In this document: positions 1-11,712 of the stretch, in pieces
How positions within the stretch are numbered: position 1 is the first letter of the stretch
Layout: every line of letters begins with the position of its first letter
Origin: Gnetum montanum
Lineage: Eukaryota > Streptophyta > Gnetopsida > Gnetales > Gnetaceae
NCBI GenBank assembly: GCA_015680685.1
Contig: MNCI01025364.1
Coordinates: 54,033-102,400, forward strand
Direction of reading: 5' to 3'
DNA: 48,368 bases
Notes under the pieces: model-generated
Told to the model about the DNA's origin: nothing
What the model saw: only the letters and a program-made list of their open reading frames with translations
Database searches by the model: none
Program-made: the position numbers and the translations under genes

Positions 1-331
1 GTGCTGCAAGGTTTATCCAAACAAGTTCGTCTTTATTACCGTACACAACTTGGGTTTAGGTTACAAGCTGCTCAAATAAAGAGCCGTTCACTCTAGGACT
101 CCTACTGCGGGCACATGGGGAAAAATTCTAACTCTGGAGTGATCAATCTGCCAGAGCTTCGCTACACTAGCCAGGATTGGGAAATGAAGGGAGTGCCGCC
201 TCTTATTTATAGAAATGACGGCGGGACGTGATATCGCATACGCGATATCGCAGGAGAAGACGCGATATCGCATGGGATGCGATATCGCAGCAGCTGCGAT
301 ATCGCAGCCTAGTGCAAATCACGTCTCATCA
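1..331 (-). repeat. Partial Ty3/gypsy LTR, minus strand, cut by window edge
   Basis: Read on the minus strand, this begins TGATGAG at 331. It then has a cluster of GCGATATCGC palindromes, a TATAAATA box (complement of 204-211), and a body that matches the E1 LTR block for block: the CAGAGTTAGAATT block, the block around GTAGGAGTC, an AATAAAG signal and the AAACCTTGCAGCA block. The LTR continues beyond position 1. DNA to the right (332 on) has no polypurine tract on the minus strand, so this is a 5' LTR whose interior lies off-window, or a solo LTR. The many intact CpGs suggest it is younger than the E1 LTRs. Confidence 0.85.
228..305 (-). promoter_or_regulatory. GCGATATCGC palindrome array in LTR U3
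   Basis: Four perfect copies of the 10-bp palindrome GCGATATCGC lie at 242-251, 262-271, 279-288 and 296-305, with a one-mismatch copy at 228-237. They sit 17 to 101 bp upstream (minus strand) of the TATA box at 204-211. Spacing is 17 to 20 bp in the outer copies. The position suggests clustered binding sites for a dimeric regulator in the LTR enhancer. That function is inferred; the array itself is seen directly. Confidence 0.7.
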
Positions 332-1565
332 TCATCTTTGCTAGTTTTTTCCAAGTGTCAGGGCTATGCTCACACCTCCAAGACTATGCTCTAGAGCATA
401 GCTATTGTAGCCTGCACTGAGCATCATTTTCTGGTAAGATTTGCCTAACTCCTGGGGTTACGCTCTAGAGCGTAGTTAGCATAGTCTATCGAAACTACCT
501 CCAAAAGCCTCCAAAACTTTGCATCAGCTTGCATCTCAACTCCAACATTTCTTTAGCAAGTAAGGTTATCAAGTTTTGTCTCTTTTGCATCTCCATTTAC
601 CCAAAAATTGTATCTACGCTCAACACCACTTGAGAGAGTGGACAACATAGTCCCAAAGAATAGTCTTCGAATTGCACTATTTTGCATTGTTATCAGGTAC
701 ATTACGGTCTAGTCGGCACTCGCACATGCAGTCTCAGCAGCGTAGTCATAGTTTGGTAGCTTTATAGGGTTTATTGGAGCACATCAGCAAAACACCATTT
801 TGCTTCAATGGGAGCATAGTTGGGGTCAGCATAGTCCTAGCTACCCCTCTGCCACATGGTGCCCGATTTGTGATTCATGCTAACCCTAGCCCTATAAATA
901 CCCCTGCGATTCACGTTTTAGGGGTTGAAATTTTCATTTAGCATTTGGCATTTTAGCATTGGCATTCTTGCAACTGAGCATACTTGAGATCTTGGAAAAC
1001 TTTGAAACACCACCAAACACCATTGCATTCACTACGATGCTATTGTACATTGCCTAGCACATCGTTGACAACTATAGCCCATAGGATACCACTGTAGCCA
1101 ACTCGGTAGGTTCAGACTCTATTACAGACATTAATTCTTCATAGCCAAACACCCTAAGACTGTGACTATGCTCACCTACTATGCTTGTTGTACACCATGT
1201 ACCTCCTAAAATTTCCTTGTAATTGACTATATTTGGGATGATGCCACTTTCTCTCTTGTCTACATCTTACACTTTTTAAGCATTTTATTTTTCATTGTTT
1301 AAGCACATATTCGTGCATTTGCACCCTCATTTTCATGCCCAAAACACCTGCTACACTCACACCTGTGGACATCGCAAAACACTGTATCAGCACCTTAACA
1401 CTCGTTCTATCATAACACCTATAAGTTTCAATTCGATCAATAAGACCATTTTGAACACCTCGCTTCCATTTGTCAATAGGCCCTTGTGTGGGAGTGGGGT
1501 CAAGACTATGCAACCATGGACCTCTCGATGTACTATTCCAGCCACTAACATTTTTGGTCACTATA
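332..1565 (+). repeat. LTR-like region upstream of the gag relic (element E3)
   Basis: This non-coding stretch precedes a primer-binding-like site and a gag relic, so it is probably a 5' LTR. A TATAAATA box lies at 893-900, within an upstream region rich in GCATAG/CTATGC words. These include perfect palindromes at 384-401 and 459-474. The exact left end is uncertain: TGTCAGGG near 357 is a candidate. The right end lies shortly before the primer site at 1572. No second LTR copy is in the window, so boundaries cannot be confirmed. An open frame crossing 1295-1657 has no recognisable domain and is probably chance. Confidence 0.55.
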
Positions 1566-1571
1566 GTTTTT

Positions 1572-1588
1572 TGGTGCTAAAAGGAGGG
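1572..1588 (+). other. Candidate primer-binding site of element E3
   Basis: TGGTGCTAAAAGGAGGG starts with the TGG that pairs with a tRNA 3' CCA. It is nearly identical to the candidate site of E4 at 46014-46030, and both follow a T-run at the end of LTR-like DNA. The two elements therefore appear to share primer type. I did not match it confidently to a specific tRNA. Confidence 0.55.
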
Positions 1589-1889
1589 CCTTCACCATTT
1601 TCTTCTTCTGCCATCCCTTGGTTGTTGCCTTGTGTGCTCTCTACACCGTTGGTGTAGATTGGACCCCATTGTTGGTTCCCCTAGAATCCCACTAAACAAC
1701 ACCAAATCGCATAACTTGCATTCAACCAAATTTTCGATTCTCAAAAAAGCATAGCTAGCTCTAGCATAGTGAGTGTAGTCCTAGAGTTAAGCAATTTTTT
1801 TTAGCAATTTATAGTTTTTCTGCATTTTAGCATTTAGCCATTTTTAATCCTATTTTGCATAAGCAGACTTTTGCATTTACCTTCACACC

Positions 1890-3653
1890 ATGAACCCTGA
1901 ATAGCCTTCAACCTTTGCTCTAAATGCAGTTGTTATCTGTCCCATTCAGTGAGAAATATAGATTGACCTCCCTAGAGTTGAGGGTCTTGTCCTGGAATAG
2001 AGGTAATCTCTTAGATAGTGCAACCTGCCTCTCGAGGTCATGGTGCTCAACGATGAGTAGTATAAATTTGTTTGATCAAAAATCTAGGCAATTTTGGCTT
2101 TAGACCACCAAGAAATGGATGCCAAATGTAGTTATGAGATCATGTATCATAATAGGAGGGAATGACTCCCTTCCAATTTTGACTTTGTCTCGCTCACAAA
2201 AGATTACCAGTGGATGTTGGACAATGTCATCTGCAACATGAGCTATGAGGAAGGGATGGACTACAAGGAGCCCCTTTAGGAGGAGCTAGATGAGTTTGAG
2301 GCTTAATTCGAGCATGAGAACCTATTCTATGCCTCATTTTAGCAGATAACTTCTACTTTTGTTCCTCCGTGGTCCTGTAGCCTAGTGTCACCACCTAGGT
2401 CAACACCTATGGTGGAAACTCACCACATGCCATAGACACATCAAGATGCTACTCCATATTTTAGTCTTCCTTTCAGCATGCCCTTTACCATCCCTATGCA
2501 GCCTCTGCAACCTATTCAGCCTATTCAGCTCATTTAACCTATTCAGGTTGTCTAGCCTTTCGTAGTGGTAACCGTTGCACCTACACAACCCTACATGCAC
2601 ACCATGCACATTCCTTTCCCCACTGTATGCAACTTAGACATCGTTTGTCTTGCCCATTGTGTTGACATCCTTTACAATGACCTAGCCCATGAACTTGTGG
2701 TGGGCACTGTGTCCATGGTGTAGCCCACGCAACAAGCATCTTGTGTGGTCACATAACTTGGAGTCAGGTCATGGGTCACCCAAAAACCACAGCGGGCAAC
2801 ACAATCCACGTAGCCCACCATTGCAACTGGACCTTGCCTGGATCAAGTATTCTAGCTAATCCAAAGCCTTACAGAAGAAGTTAAGTGGCTTAAGGCCACC
2901 TCCTTAGAAACTGTCCATGTGATGAACTTTTACCAAGATGATCCAATCAGTTTTGTAGTCCCACCACTAGCATTACCCATCGAGGTCCCACTCCCACAAT
3001 TCACCAAATACAATGGTGAAGGGGACCCTAACACCCATCTAGTGACCTTTTGGTTAGAATGCCTCCTATCGCAAGCATGGCCAAACATCATCATTTGCGT
3101 GGTCATCATGTCCTTGACTAGCAAGGCACTAGATTAGTACCGTGCACTCCCTAGGGCCTCCATCACTTCTTTGGAGGGATTGCTCACCCAATTCATCACT
3201 CTCTTCAAGTACAACTTGAAGCCTAAGGCAACCCTGGACTAGTTGATGCAAGTCAAGCAAGGCTACTTAGAGCCCATGCAAAAATTTATTCAATGATGGA
3301 ATGCATTGCTCAATGAGATTTATGAGCCTATTATAGAGACACACCTAATGGCGATCTTCAAAGGTGTAATAAATGACTTCATCAAGTCAAAATTGTATTA
3401 CCTTGCCTTGTAGTCCTTAAGCTAAGTGTTTGCTCAAACTAAGAGCATTTAGGATGTGGCGGAGGCCAATAAGGATTGGACCTACATGGCCTACAAAAAC
3501 CTACATGCAAAGAAGGAGAAAGACAAGGAAAAAGGCAAGCAGGCAACCACAATTATTGTGACGGTGGCCAACAAGGCTAAGCTGGCCAATACCAAACCAA
3601 TAGCCAAGCCACCCAAGGCTCTGGCCAAAAACAATAAGGTAGCTGGCCAATAA
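1890..3653 (+). pseudogene. gag: Decayed Ty3/gypsy gag (E3)
   Basis: From ATG 1890 one frame can be followed for about 588 codons to 3653 without an obvious frameshift, but with many in-frame stops, mostly TAG and TAA. A proline/glutamine-rich stretch (about 2400-2600) is followed by a retrotransposon Gag core from about 2919. That core contains the family-like string FTKYNGEGDP and a helical region with LKYN and QGYLEP-like words. A lysine-rich tail covers 3456-3653. Pattern and position (after LTR and primer site) indicate the capsid-type Gag of a gypsy element, perhaps Tat/Ogre-like. No protease or RT follows: homology stops near 3730, so the element is truncated. Confidence 0.7.
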
Positions 3654-3730
3654 CACCAACCCACCCTACCCCCTTCCATCCCCGCCCCCCAGCTTGGACC
3701 CCCTAGCCCCTAGCCCCCCCTCTACACGAC

Positions 3731-4539
3731 TAAGGTGAGCACTATAGGATCAACAAGGTTCAAGAATTTTTTTAAATCGGAGCTATGAGGGCAACATTAT
3801 GAGCATTGGAAGTTAGCGTGTCAAGGCTTTTGAAAGAAAAAAATGGCAAAAACTCTCTTCTTACAAAATGAGGAATGGAAAATTTTGGCTAACTCTTGTG
3901 CATATATATACTATATTTCTGAGGAAAATATCATAGATACAACATTGTAGGGCCTACAATATTGTAACTATGATATCATTGTTAAAAATTTCAAATTTTT
4001 CTTTGATATTTCTGGGAAAAAAGAGTCAAATAAAATGTCTAGAAGATATGAAGCATGTTTAGAGGATCCTAGGCTAGTAATGATGCACAATTTTTGAGAA
4101 TTTGGCATTTAAAGTTCATGGAAAAGTAATCTTGAGCAATGAAAGTGTATTGGATGGATAGGAAATGGATAATGAATTTCTAGTGTATGGACATACTATT
4201 AGATGTTATGGGAAGTCTTTATTGAGTTGTGATTGTTTTGAAAGGCACAAGATGATGTGGAATTTCTTGCCAAGTATAAAATACAACAATTATACAAGTG
4301 GGTCCTCCCCAAAGCAAGCTCCAACCCTTAGTGCCTTTGTATAACCATGCCTAAAAGTGTCCTTAGACACTTAATGAGTTGAATGTAAGACATACCTATC
4401 TAGCAAAACACACATATTAGTATTGCCGAATTGGGAAAATATAACTATATTATACAAAACCACAAGTTATGATTAACTATACAATGAGGTGAGATGGATT
4501 GTAAAAAGGATTGTTGAACTTGGGACATGAGGTGTCTTA
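3731..4539. other. Unassigned AT-rich stretch
   Basis: It lies between the E3 gag relic and the minus-strand gypsy 3' UTR relic. There is no open frame with recognisable motifs and no clear LTR ends. The 3' LTR expected for the minus-strand relic to the right is not visible here, so it is deleted or too diverged to see. Confidence 0.5.
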
Positions 4540-5640
4540 CCATAGGCATAATGAATCCTTGTGTGTTACTGATGTTTAAAGTAATCATTAGCCCTTTATT
4601 CCAAGGTTCAAACCAAGTCCAAACCATGTTTCAGTGACATTGCATTGTTTCAACTCTAAGAGTTACAACTAGAAGACTACCACTATTGGTAGGAGTATTA
4701 CCACTTGGCATATTTTCCAAGGAAGGAGTTTTTGCATTACACTTTCTTATTTTTTAGCTTTCTGAGAAGCCACCTACCTTCAAGCATGGGTAACATGTAT
4801 TTCTAGTGGGACCCCTAGAAATTTATTTTGTGCATGGATTTTATTTTTAACTATGTCAAGCTTACCAGAGGAGTACCTTTAGGCATGGGTAACATGTCTT
4901 TCCAGTGACATGGTAAGGTAGTACTTATCATACTCATACTCCCATTTTTCGTTAGATCTACAAGGATATAATACATCTTTAGCAATAGGATAGAAATTAC
5001 AATAGTAATCCAAGAAAAGTCACAAATCCACTTAATGTCACACCTTTTGCATTTCCACTTCAGTCTTTACTTTTTGGTCTAAGCATAATGATCACGAGTT
5101 TATTCATAGTTTTATTATGAAAAGAATATCATTATGGCCATGGTAGGAACATCTTATTTTTGGAATGGGGGGATGGATGTTGCGGTATCATTGTATAACT
5201 AACCAATCCCTTATGATCGATAATATAGAGAAATCTTCACTTTATTGGGACTACATCTTGCCCTATTCATGGTGTTTTATTAACAATTAAGAAAAATATG
5301 TACAAGTAAAATAAAAAGGAAATATGAAAAATATGAAAATATATAAAGAATTAGAAAATAAAAAAAATTAAAGATGATGAAAGAATTAGAAATTATCAAA
5401 GAATGTGAATAGTTATTAAGAAAAGAAAAAGGTATAACAAAAATTATAAACCATAAAAAAAGTAGAAAACAAAAAACTTAAAAAGCATTTATTAATTTCT
5501 AAGTCAGGATAAGACATCTCCCCCATGACTGAACTCATGGATAAGTGTTCCAAAATGCAGCCTAGATCCCATGGATCATATACTCTAGGTTGCTCACTTA
5601 CCATCCTTAGTGATTTAGTTTGTTAGTTATTGTTCCAAAT
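4540..5640 (-). repeat. Minus-strand gypsy 3' UTR relic (E1/E2 family)
   Basis: The reverse complement aligns in order with the E1 3' UTR. The polypurine-like TCATGGGGGAGATG lies at about 5518-5531, the GGTGTGACATTAAG block at about 5035-5050, and two 'ACATGTTACCCATGC' modules at 4777-4810 and 4871-4909. A block near 4550-4640 corresponds to E1 26700-26820. The end-of-pol sequence is recognisable at 5580-5600. RT, RNase H and integrase are missing between this and the gag-protease relic at 5780-7115, so a large internal deletion lies near 5640-5780. Confidence 0.65.
4777..4909 (-). repeat. Two copies of the ~35-bp 3' UTR module
   Basis: The sequences at 4777-4810 and 4871-4909 share the core ACATGTTACCCATG or a close variant (seen on the plus strand as GCATGGGTAACATGT), with CCTTTAGG/CCTTCAAG on one side and CCAGTG/CTAGTG on the other. 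The same module occurs once in E1 (26572-26609), once in E2 (37589-37625) and four times at 10655-10940. Confidence 0.7.
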
Positions 5641-5779
5641 AATCTTGATGGTAATTGAATTTTGATAAACTAAGTCCTTATTTCCTCTTTCTATTGGTGC
5701 ATGATTATGGTTTAATATTTTCATTTGTAAGTTCTTAGTTTGGGTCATTTTCTTAAAAGAGGAGTTAATAAGTGGGTTA

Positions 5780-7115
5780 AACTATTCCATGCATGTTTTG
5801 GACAATTTTAAGTTCTCAGTTTGCTACCACTAGGTGTCTTTTGGTTCATGCTCTTTCTTATGCATACACTTGTTTTTCACATTTTTTGTGAGTTGGTATA
5901 ATTATTGTGTTGACATTCTAAAGTGTCGATCCACAACTGCATCCTTCTTTATCATTAGCAATGCATGGAATCTACTATGTATGTATAGCTCTGTGCATGT
6001 CCTCCTTAGAGATTTCTACAGATAAATCTCTCATTCTTTGTTATTATCCATAGTGCTAAGCCATGCTCTCCCCATAATGATTGGAAATTCCATGTCATCA
6101 TTTTTCACATCAATTATAAGGAAATCCACTAGATAAGACCACCCATTAAAAATGGTCACCACATATTTTATTTGTCCTAGAGGAATGGTGACAAATTGAT
6201 CTACAAGCTCTAACCTTATGTTGCACTTCTTTAAGGGTGATAGGTTCCATGCCTTGTATGTTTCTTGAGAGATCATATTTACTTAGGAACCTAAGTCTAG
6301 TAGAGCCTTGCATGGTACATTTCCAGCTACTTGTATATAAATCAAAGGAATCCATGGATTAATTCATTTCTTCGGGAGTGGTCTTGCCTTTATCTTGTTG
6401 AATACTGTTTCTATTAGCATGAAAATGATCATATTAGCATTGGAAAATGATTGAAGCTCATTATTTCTCCGAGGTTTGGATGTAGATGAAGATGAAGTAG
6501 ATGTGCTCCTCATCCTTCAAATCCTTTTGGGACTCATTTGGAAGAATGATCATTTCCTAGATTATGGTTCATCCATGATTACTTTCTCTTGTATGTTGAC
6601 CATCCTAGTTGCACTTTTCTATTGGGGTTGTGATGGTAGCTCCCCCTACATTATAGGTGGTGACACTGATGGTAAAGGATTTGGATGTTGACTTAGTGAA
6701 CTAGCTGTTTATAGATGCATGTATGGATTAGAGTCGATGATTGCCAATGTAGGTCTATGGTATTTGGGTGGATAGTATTACAAAGCTTGAATTGCTACAT
6801 TCCCTAGAGAAATGGGATGTTGGACGTAGCATCCATAAGGGTTAGGCTACCGATATGGATACTTTTGTCATGCTAGTGGCATTGTCCACGATTGTGGTTT
6901 TTGCCATTGTTTATGATACTACTCCTGTTGCTATGGATATGCTCCATTGAGGTAGTAAGCTAGTTGGAAGGTCTGATGATAGCTACCTTAAGGATAAGAT
7001 AACCTTCTAGGAATTTTCTTTTTGACAAATCTTTGGTTTAGTGCATATGCCCCCATTTCTTGCAAATGCATCATAATAGGGCAACATCCTTTGGGATGGT
7101 CATATTAGCACACAG
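5780..7115 (-). pseudogene. gag-pro: Decayed gypsy gag C-terminus and protease, minus strand
   Basis: Read from 7115 leftwards, the relic begins with the Gag zinc-knuckle tail (HPKxCCP-like, then YALN). A low-complexity region follows, then a protease: MISQETYKAWNLSPLKK at 6276 and FPIIMGRAWLSTM near 6080. These match E1 22351-22600 closely. The catalytic DSG is changed to DLG at about 6295. Past the protease, homology to the E1 linker (for example ACACCTAGTGG, about 5840) continues to about 5780, where it stops. At 7115 it abuts a copia integrase on the same strand with no LTR between them. Confidence 0.8.
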
Positions 7116-7116
7116 T

Positions 7117-8330
7117 AAAATCTTCTTCCTCATCTTTTCATGAAATACAACATCCCTACTAATGATGATTTTTTGGGTATCTAAGTTAAATAACTTGTAT
7201 CCTTTTTAAGCATAAGGATAACTAAGAAAAATACATTTTTTAGCTCGTGGATCAAATTTTGATCTTTTATCAAGAAGCATACTAGCATTGCATAGACATC
7301 CAAAAACTCTAAGATGAGAATAGCAAGGTTTACAATTGAAAAGAACTCTATGAGGGGTTCAATTAGATAAAATCGGTGTGGGGGTTTGCTTAATAAGACA
7401 TGCAATGATAAGAATACATTCCCCCCAAAAATGTAAAGGCGAATTAGGTTGAAACCTCTATTGATGTTTTCACTGAACTATGCCATTTTGTTGTGGGGTA
7501 GCAACACAACTATGTTGATGAACGATACATTTTTCTTGATAAAAGAAATGCACATTGAATTCAATACCATTACCATTTCAATTTTTTTGAATTGTACAAC
7601 CAAATTGTATTTGAACTAATGTGCAAAAGTATTTCAATAGAAAATGACTTTCAGTTTTGTGTCACATAAGAAACAACTAAGTACATCTAGTAAAATCAGT
7701 AACTATAGTCAAGAAGTACAATGCACCAGTGAGAGAAGGTGTTTTACAAGGATCACATATATCAAAATGAATAGTTGAAAAGGTGTAGTGCTTGAAAAAG
7801 AGCTTGAACAAAATGGTAATCTAACTTGTTTAGCAATTAAGGAAATACCACATTTCATGGATGACAAATAGAAATTTTAGATGGACAATCTAGTTGGCTA
7901 ATAGATATTAGATTGACTTTGAAGGAAGGAACATAGAGAACATCCTTTAAAACTATTAAATTTGGTCTATTCACAATTCCAACATGGGAAATAGGTGCAA
8001 TAGTACCATCATGCAGTTTTACAAAAGTATCTACTTTCAATGTAACATGGGAAAATGATGAAAACGTGTTGACCATATGATTAGTTGCTCTAGTATAAGG
8101 GATCTATGAGGGATCTATGATGTTGAATCATTGAGTGAGGCTAGGTAGAGAGAAGTATATTGAAAAATTTGTTTCTGGTTGTAAGGTCTGCTTGATTTAT
8201 GAGCTAGAATGATGAAACTTTCTTACTATCATGCCATCTAACCAAATTTGCATTTGTAGCAGAGTATCCTCTTTTTTGCCAAGGAAGATATTCATAAAGT
8301 TTGTAATATTTTGCAATGGTGTGGCTTGTC
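7117..8330 (-). pseudogene. pol: Decayed Ty1/copia gag-PR-INT, minus strand
   Basis: The order on the minus strand is that of copia elements. First is a broken zinc knuckle (GHTIDKCYKLHGYP-like, about 8235-8310). Next are protease remnants just before NTFSSF (about 8060-8090), then the GAG-pre-integrase region with VLYVPSFKVNLISISQL (about 7890-7935). The integrase core follows, with HFDICDP, YFLTIVTDF and HQHSCVATPQQNG (about 7450-7770). Last is the integrase C-terminus, with [20 protein letters not shown] and SRDVVFHE (7150-7340). The first catalytic Asp survives; the DNG and ERKH motifs are damaged. There are many stops and frame changes. RT and RNase H are absent because the relic ends at the gypsy junction. 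Confidence 0.85.
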
Positions 8331-8464
8331 TATATATAATGTTCACAAATGAGTTTTCCATGCCTTAAAAATTGTAAAGACGCCATTATGAACATGTTCC
8401 TGCAGCAATGAAATTATCACACACTAGTAGAATGAATCTACAAATCAAAAAATTAAAGAACCAT

Positions 8465-8777
8465 GCTATGATACTATGTCAAAATGGAGAGCAATGGAAA
8501 AGAAAATGTAATTAGGTAGAAGAGAATGTTATAGATCTACATTTTTAGGTTTGCATAGTATATATATTTATACAATTCTTGAGTGGAGCTTGAATGGAAA
8601 CCATCCAAAGAATGTATAAAGAAGGATAAGAAACTTTACAATGGTAGAACACTTGGTAGAGGAAATTTACAAACTAGGATCATAACCATTATAATATCAT
8701 TAGAAATAATGTTTGAAATTGGAATATTATAATACTGCAAATGTAAAGCATTCTAATAATATGGAATTCATGCCAAC
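8465..8777 (-). repeat. Probable copia 5' LTR and primer-binding site, minus strand
   Basis: GCTATGATACTA (8465-8476) is a degraded complement of the initiator tRNA-Met primer site TGGTATCAGAGC. TGTCAAAATGG then starts LTR-like DNA at 8477. A TATA-like run lies at 8553-8575 (TATAAATATATA on the minus strand). The far end is uncertain; GCCAACA near 8777 would give a TG...CA LTR of about 300 bp. Only about 130 bp separates the primer site from the Gag zinc knuckle, so most of gag is deleted. Confidence 0.45.
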
Positions 8778-10599
8778 ATGTGTTCAAGTTGCTACGATGG
8801 TTCATAAAGTAGTAGGGGCTTTCCAAGTTTACAAGCTTAGAATTTTATTGTTGTAATTATATAATAGAAATTCACTATTGTCGTATGTTTTTAATTATTT
8901 TTACATATGCACAGGTTCTACATTAGTACCTATTTCACTACCTTCACAAATCAACCAAGGGAACAAACTAATTATTGTTTTCTTATAAAATTTTGGATCA
9001 TTCATGAATTGTATCAAGGTAAAATCCACTTGAATAAGATATGGTATAATTAACTTAATTCATTTTGTAGGCTCTTGATGACTATTACTAAATTATGAAA
9101 ATAAACTTTAGGAATTCAACTGTGCTATTAATTAAAACCAATGCATAAACATGTAGGTGAACTATATTTATAAGCATATTTTATAATTTTATTAACATAT
9201 CTACATTGATGTAGCATAGGCTTAGTCAACTAAGCAATGATGATGCAATGATGTTAACACATCAACATTAAGTAAGCTCTTTTGAAATTCACTTTTATTA
9301 TTGATCATACCCCACAATTGACTTAAAAATCATCCTTGAGTTGTGCAAAATAAATGAAGTCTAATTACAAAAAAATTATTAAGATTGACTGATATTACAA
9401 AACTTGAGTGTCATATTATAAAATTTATTTTAATGGATGTATTACAAATTGACAAACTAACAAAAAAATTGAACCAACATCAAAGTTTACAAAACTTACA
9501 AAGGTCTTTGAAAATATGATTAGGATAAATCTTTATGTTATCCAACAATGGTGCTTCTTCCTAAATGTTTCTCTTTATAATTTTCTTTTTTATTAATAGG
9601 AAGTCTTTAGTAGGAAGTGAAACCCCATTCAAACACTTCCAAATGAGGGCAAGGTCTAATTCTTTTCCCACCCCAAAGGGGAGGTTTTTCAGGATTGATT
9701 GTAAGAATTAAAACCTAAAAATTCATCCTCAAAACCATTGGGCTTTTCATTTTTGTTGTTTTGGAGTCTTTACTCTACTTCTATGCTTTTGTAATCTGAA
9801 TCTGATTTTTTAATATATTTATTTTTTGGGTTCCAATAACCCCCAAACTTGATTGCTATGTTGGCATTTCCTTTTTATGCAAAATTTTTAGAACATGAAC
9901 TAAAATTTTTCATCATTAACCCATTGGTTCCTAAGTAGTGAACACGTAACAATCAAGCTTTAATTTTTCTATCTACTACTTGCCCGTTGCCATGTCCTCC
10001 TCTTAGACTTTTCTTCTTGCCTTGCAAAAGACCCCCTACCTGTGAAACTTGTTTAGTATCATTTGCAATCACCAAAGGATCAACATTAGTTTTGGCACTT
10101 TTTCCTTAGTGTTTAACCCTTTTTAGATTCTCAATTAGCTCAAAATTTAAAAAAATTTTGCATTTAAGCTTAAGGTGATTATGTAATAATATTTCTAACG
10201 CTTTAGGACAACTAGAATCATCAAGTTTTTAATTCATTTTGATTATTTTTACTATTAGTTACCCTAATTTTCAAAAATGAGGCATTAAAAAATTTTCAAA
10301 AATCATTTTCTTAGCCCTCATGATGAAGTGCATAAGTTTTTGAACAAGTGAAATTAGAGGTATAGCTCACAAGATGTCACAAATCCACCAACATACTGAA
10401 AATCATAAGTATTAGATATTTTAGGTTTTGAAATGACTAAGAAATGGGAATTTTGAAGAAAATTTTAATATAAAAGCATTAAAAATAACCAAAATTGATA
10501 AGAAGTGGGTTCCAAATGCATATATGAATTTAGAGAAGTTGCTCATGATGCAACACCACTCAATAAAGAAAAAGTGGAAAACATGCATTATGGTTATTA
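8778..10599. other. Unassigned AT-rich stretch
   Basis: No LTR pair, primer site or confident coding region is seen. On the minus strand, 9940-10330 gives a partly open frame (including LKRVKH and a Gly/Lys-rich end), and 9560-9710 gives a short Trp-containing stretch. Neither matches a family I can name with confidence. Confidence 0.4.
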
Positions 10600-11700
10600 G
10601 AAATAATTAATTAAGCATTCATGTTTAAGTCATGGACCATGGTCATTGTTTAGAGGAGCACCTTTAGGCATAGATAATATGTCTTTCCAGTTTTATAACC
10701 AATATTAATCCCATCAAAGGAGCATATTTAGGCATGGGTTACATGTATTTCCAATCACATAATGGAACCAGTTTAAGGGACCATGGAATTCATGGAAATA
10801 GCTAATCTTTAGGCATAGGTTACATGTATTTCTAGTGGATCCCAAAGAAGAATTTCTTTTAGAAATTAGTTAATTATTTATTTCATTACCCTTATCATAG
10901 GAGTACCTTTGAGCATGGATTACATGCCTATCTAGTGACATAACAAGGGAATAACTATTTTCAAATAATATTTCCTATGTTTTAATTATTTGAGGTTCCA
11001 ACACCCCCAAATAATATTTCCTAAGATAATATAAGTATGAATGGTAGTATATTAATGTAGGGCCAATGGGACCTAGGATGAAGATCTAAAGAATCAACAC
11101 AAATCCCCTTAATGTCACACCCTTATATATACTTTCTTTGTCCTTCCGCTTTCCTTCAAAGTGTAATGGTCATGGATTAATTTTAAGTTTCAATATGATA
11201 GGAACCATATTATTTCTATGAAAAGAACCTCTTGCTAATAGAAATGAAGGGATGGATGACATGGTCTAGAGTTTGATATCATAGAGAAAAATTCTAATCA
11301 AGCTGTTGATTCCTACATCATGATTAGAAATATTATTAATAATAACATAGGAAATATCTACAAAGCATAGAGAAGATGACTAAAGAAAATAGAAAATTAT
11401 AAAGAAAAGAAAAAGAACAAGAAATGATAATGTATTAAGAATTATAAAATTTTAAAAAAATTGAAAAATGATAAAAATTTTGGGAAATGTCAAAAATAGA
11501 AAAATGAACAAAATTTATTAAAAAAAGTGAAACTACACTTATCAGTTCTTTATTCAAGATGAGACATCTCCTCTATGACTAAACTCATGAGAAATCCTTT
11601 AGAAAATAGATTTCTTGCTTATCATCTCCTCTATTTGTTTGATCACATACAATAGATTTCTTGCTTATCATCTTTAGTGATTTATGTTTTTGCTTGTTAG
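10600..11700 (-). repeat. Second minus-strand gypsy 3' UTR relic with four modules
   Basis: The reverse complement aligns with the E1/E2 3' UTR and with 4540-5640. A decayed polypurine block is at about 11560-11580 (complement of ATCTCCTCTATGACT). The GGTGTGACATTAAGGGGA block is at about 11100-11125. Four copies of the ACATGTTACCCATGC-type module lie at 10655-10690, 10719-10756, 10801-10838 and 10899-10940. The end-of-pol flank near 11670-11700 matches that near 5590-5620. A 22-bp direct repeat (TTTCTTGCTTATCATCT core) occurs at about 11607 and 11651. Homology ends where the plus-strand LTR begins at 11713. Confidence 0.6.
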
Positions 11701-11712
11701 CCTATTTAACAT

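Noticed and set aside
228-305. CRISPR-like array
   Set aside because: Spaced palindromes, but the units are 10 bp, spacers are shorter than in CRISPR arrays, and the context is a plant LTR promoter.
1295-1657. 120-codon open frame in E3 LTR-like DNA
   Set aside because: It has no domain, lies in a region placed as LTR and primer site by its context, and overlaps an equally long antisense frame.
9560-10330. Possible LINE or host-gene relic on the minus strand
   Set aside because: Short Trp- and Lys-containing stretches hint at coding origin, but no RT, endonuclease or other diagnostic motif is visible.
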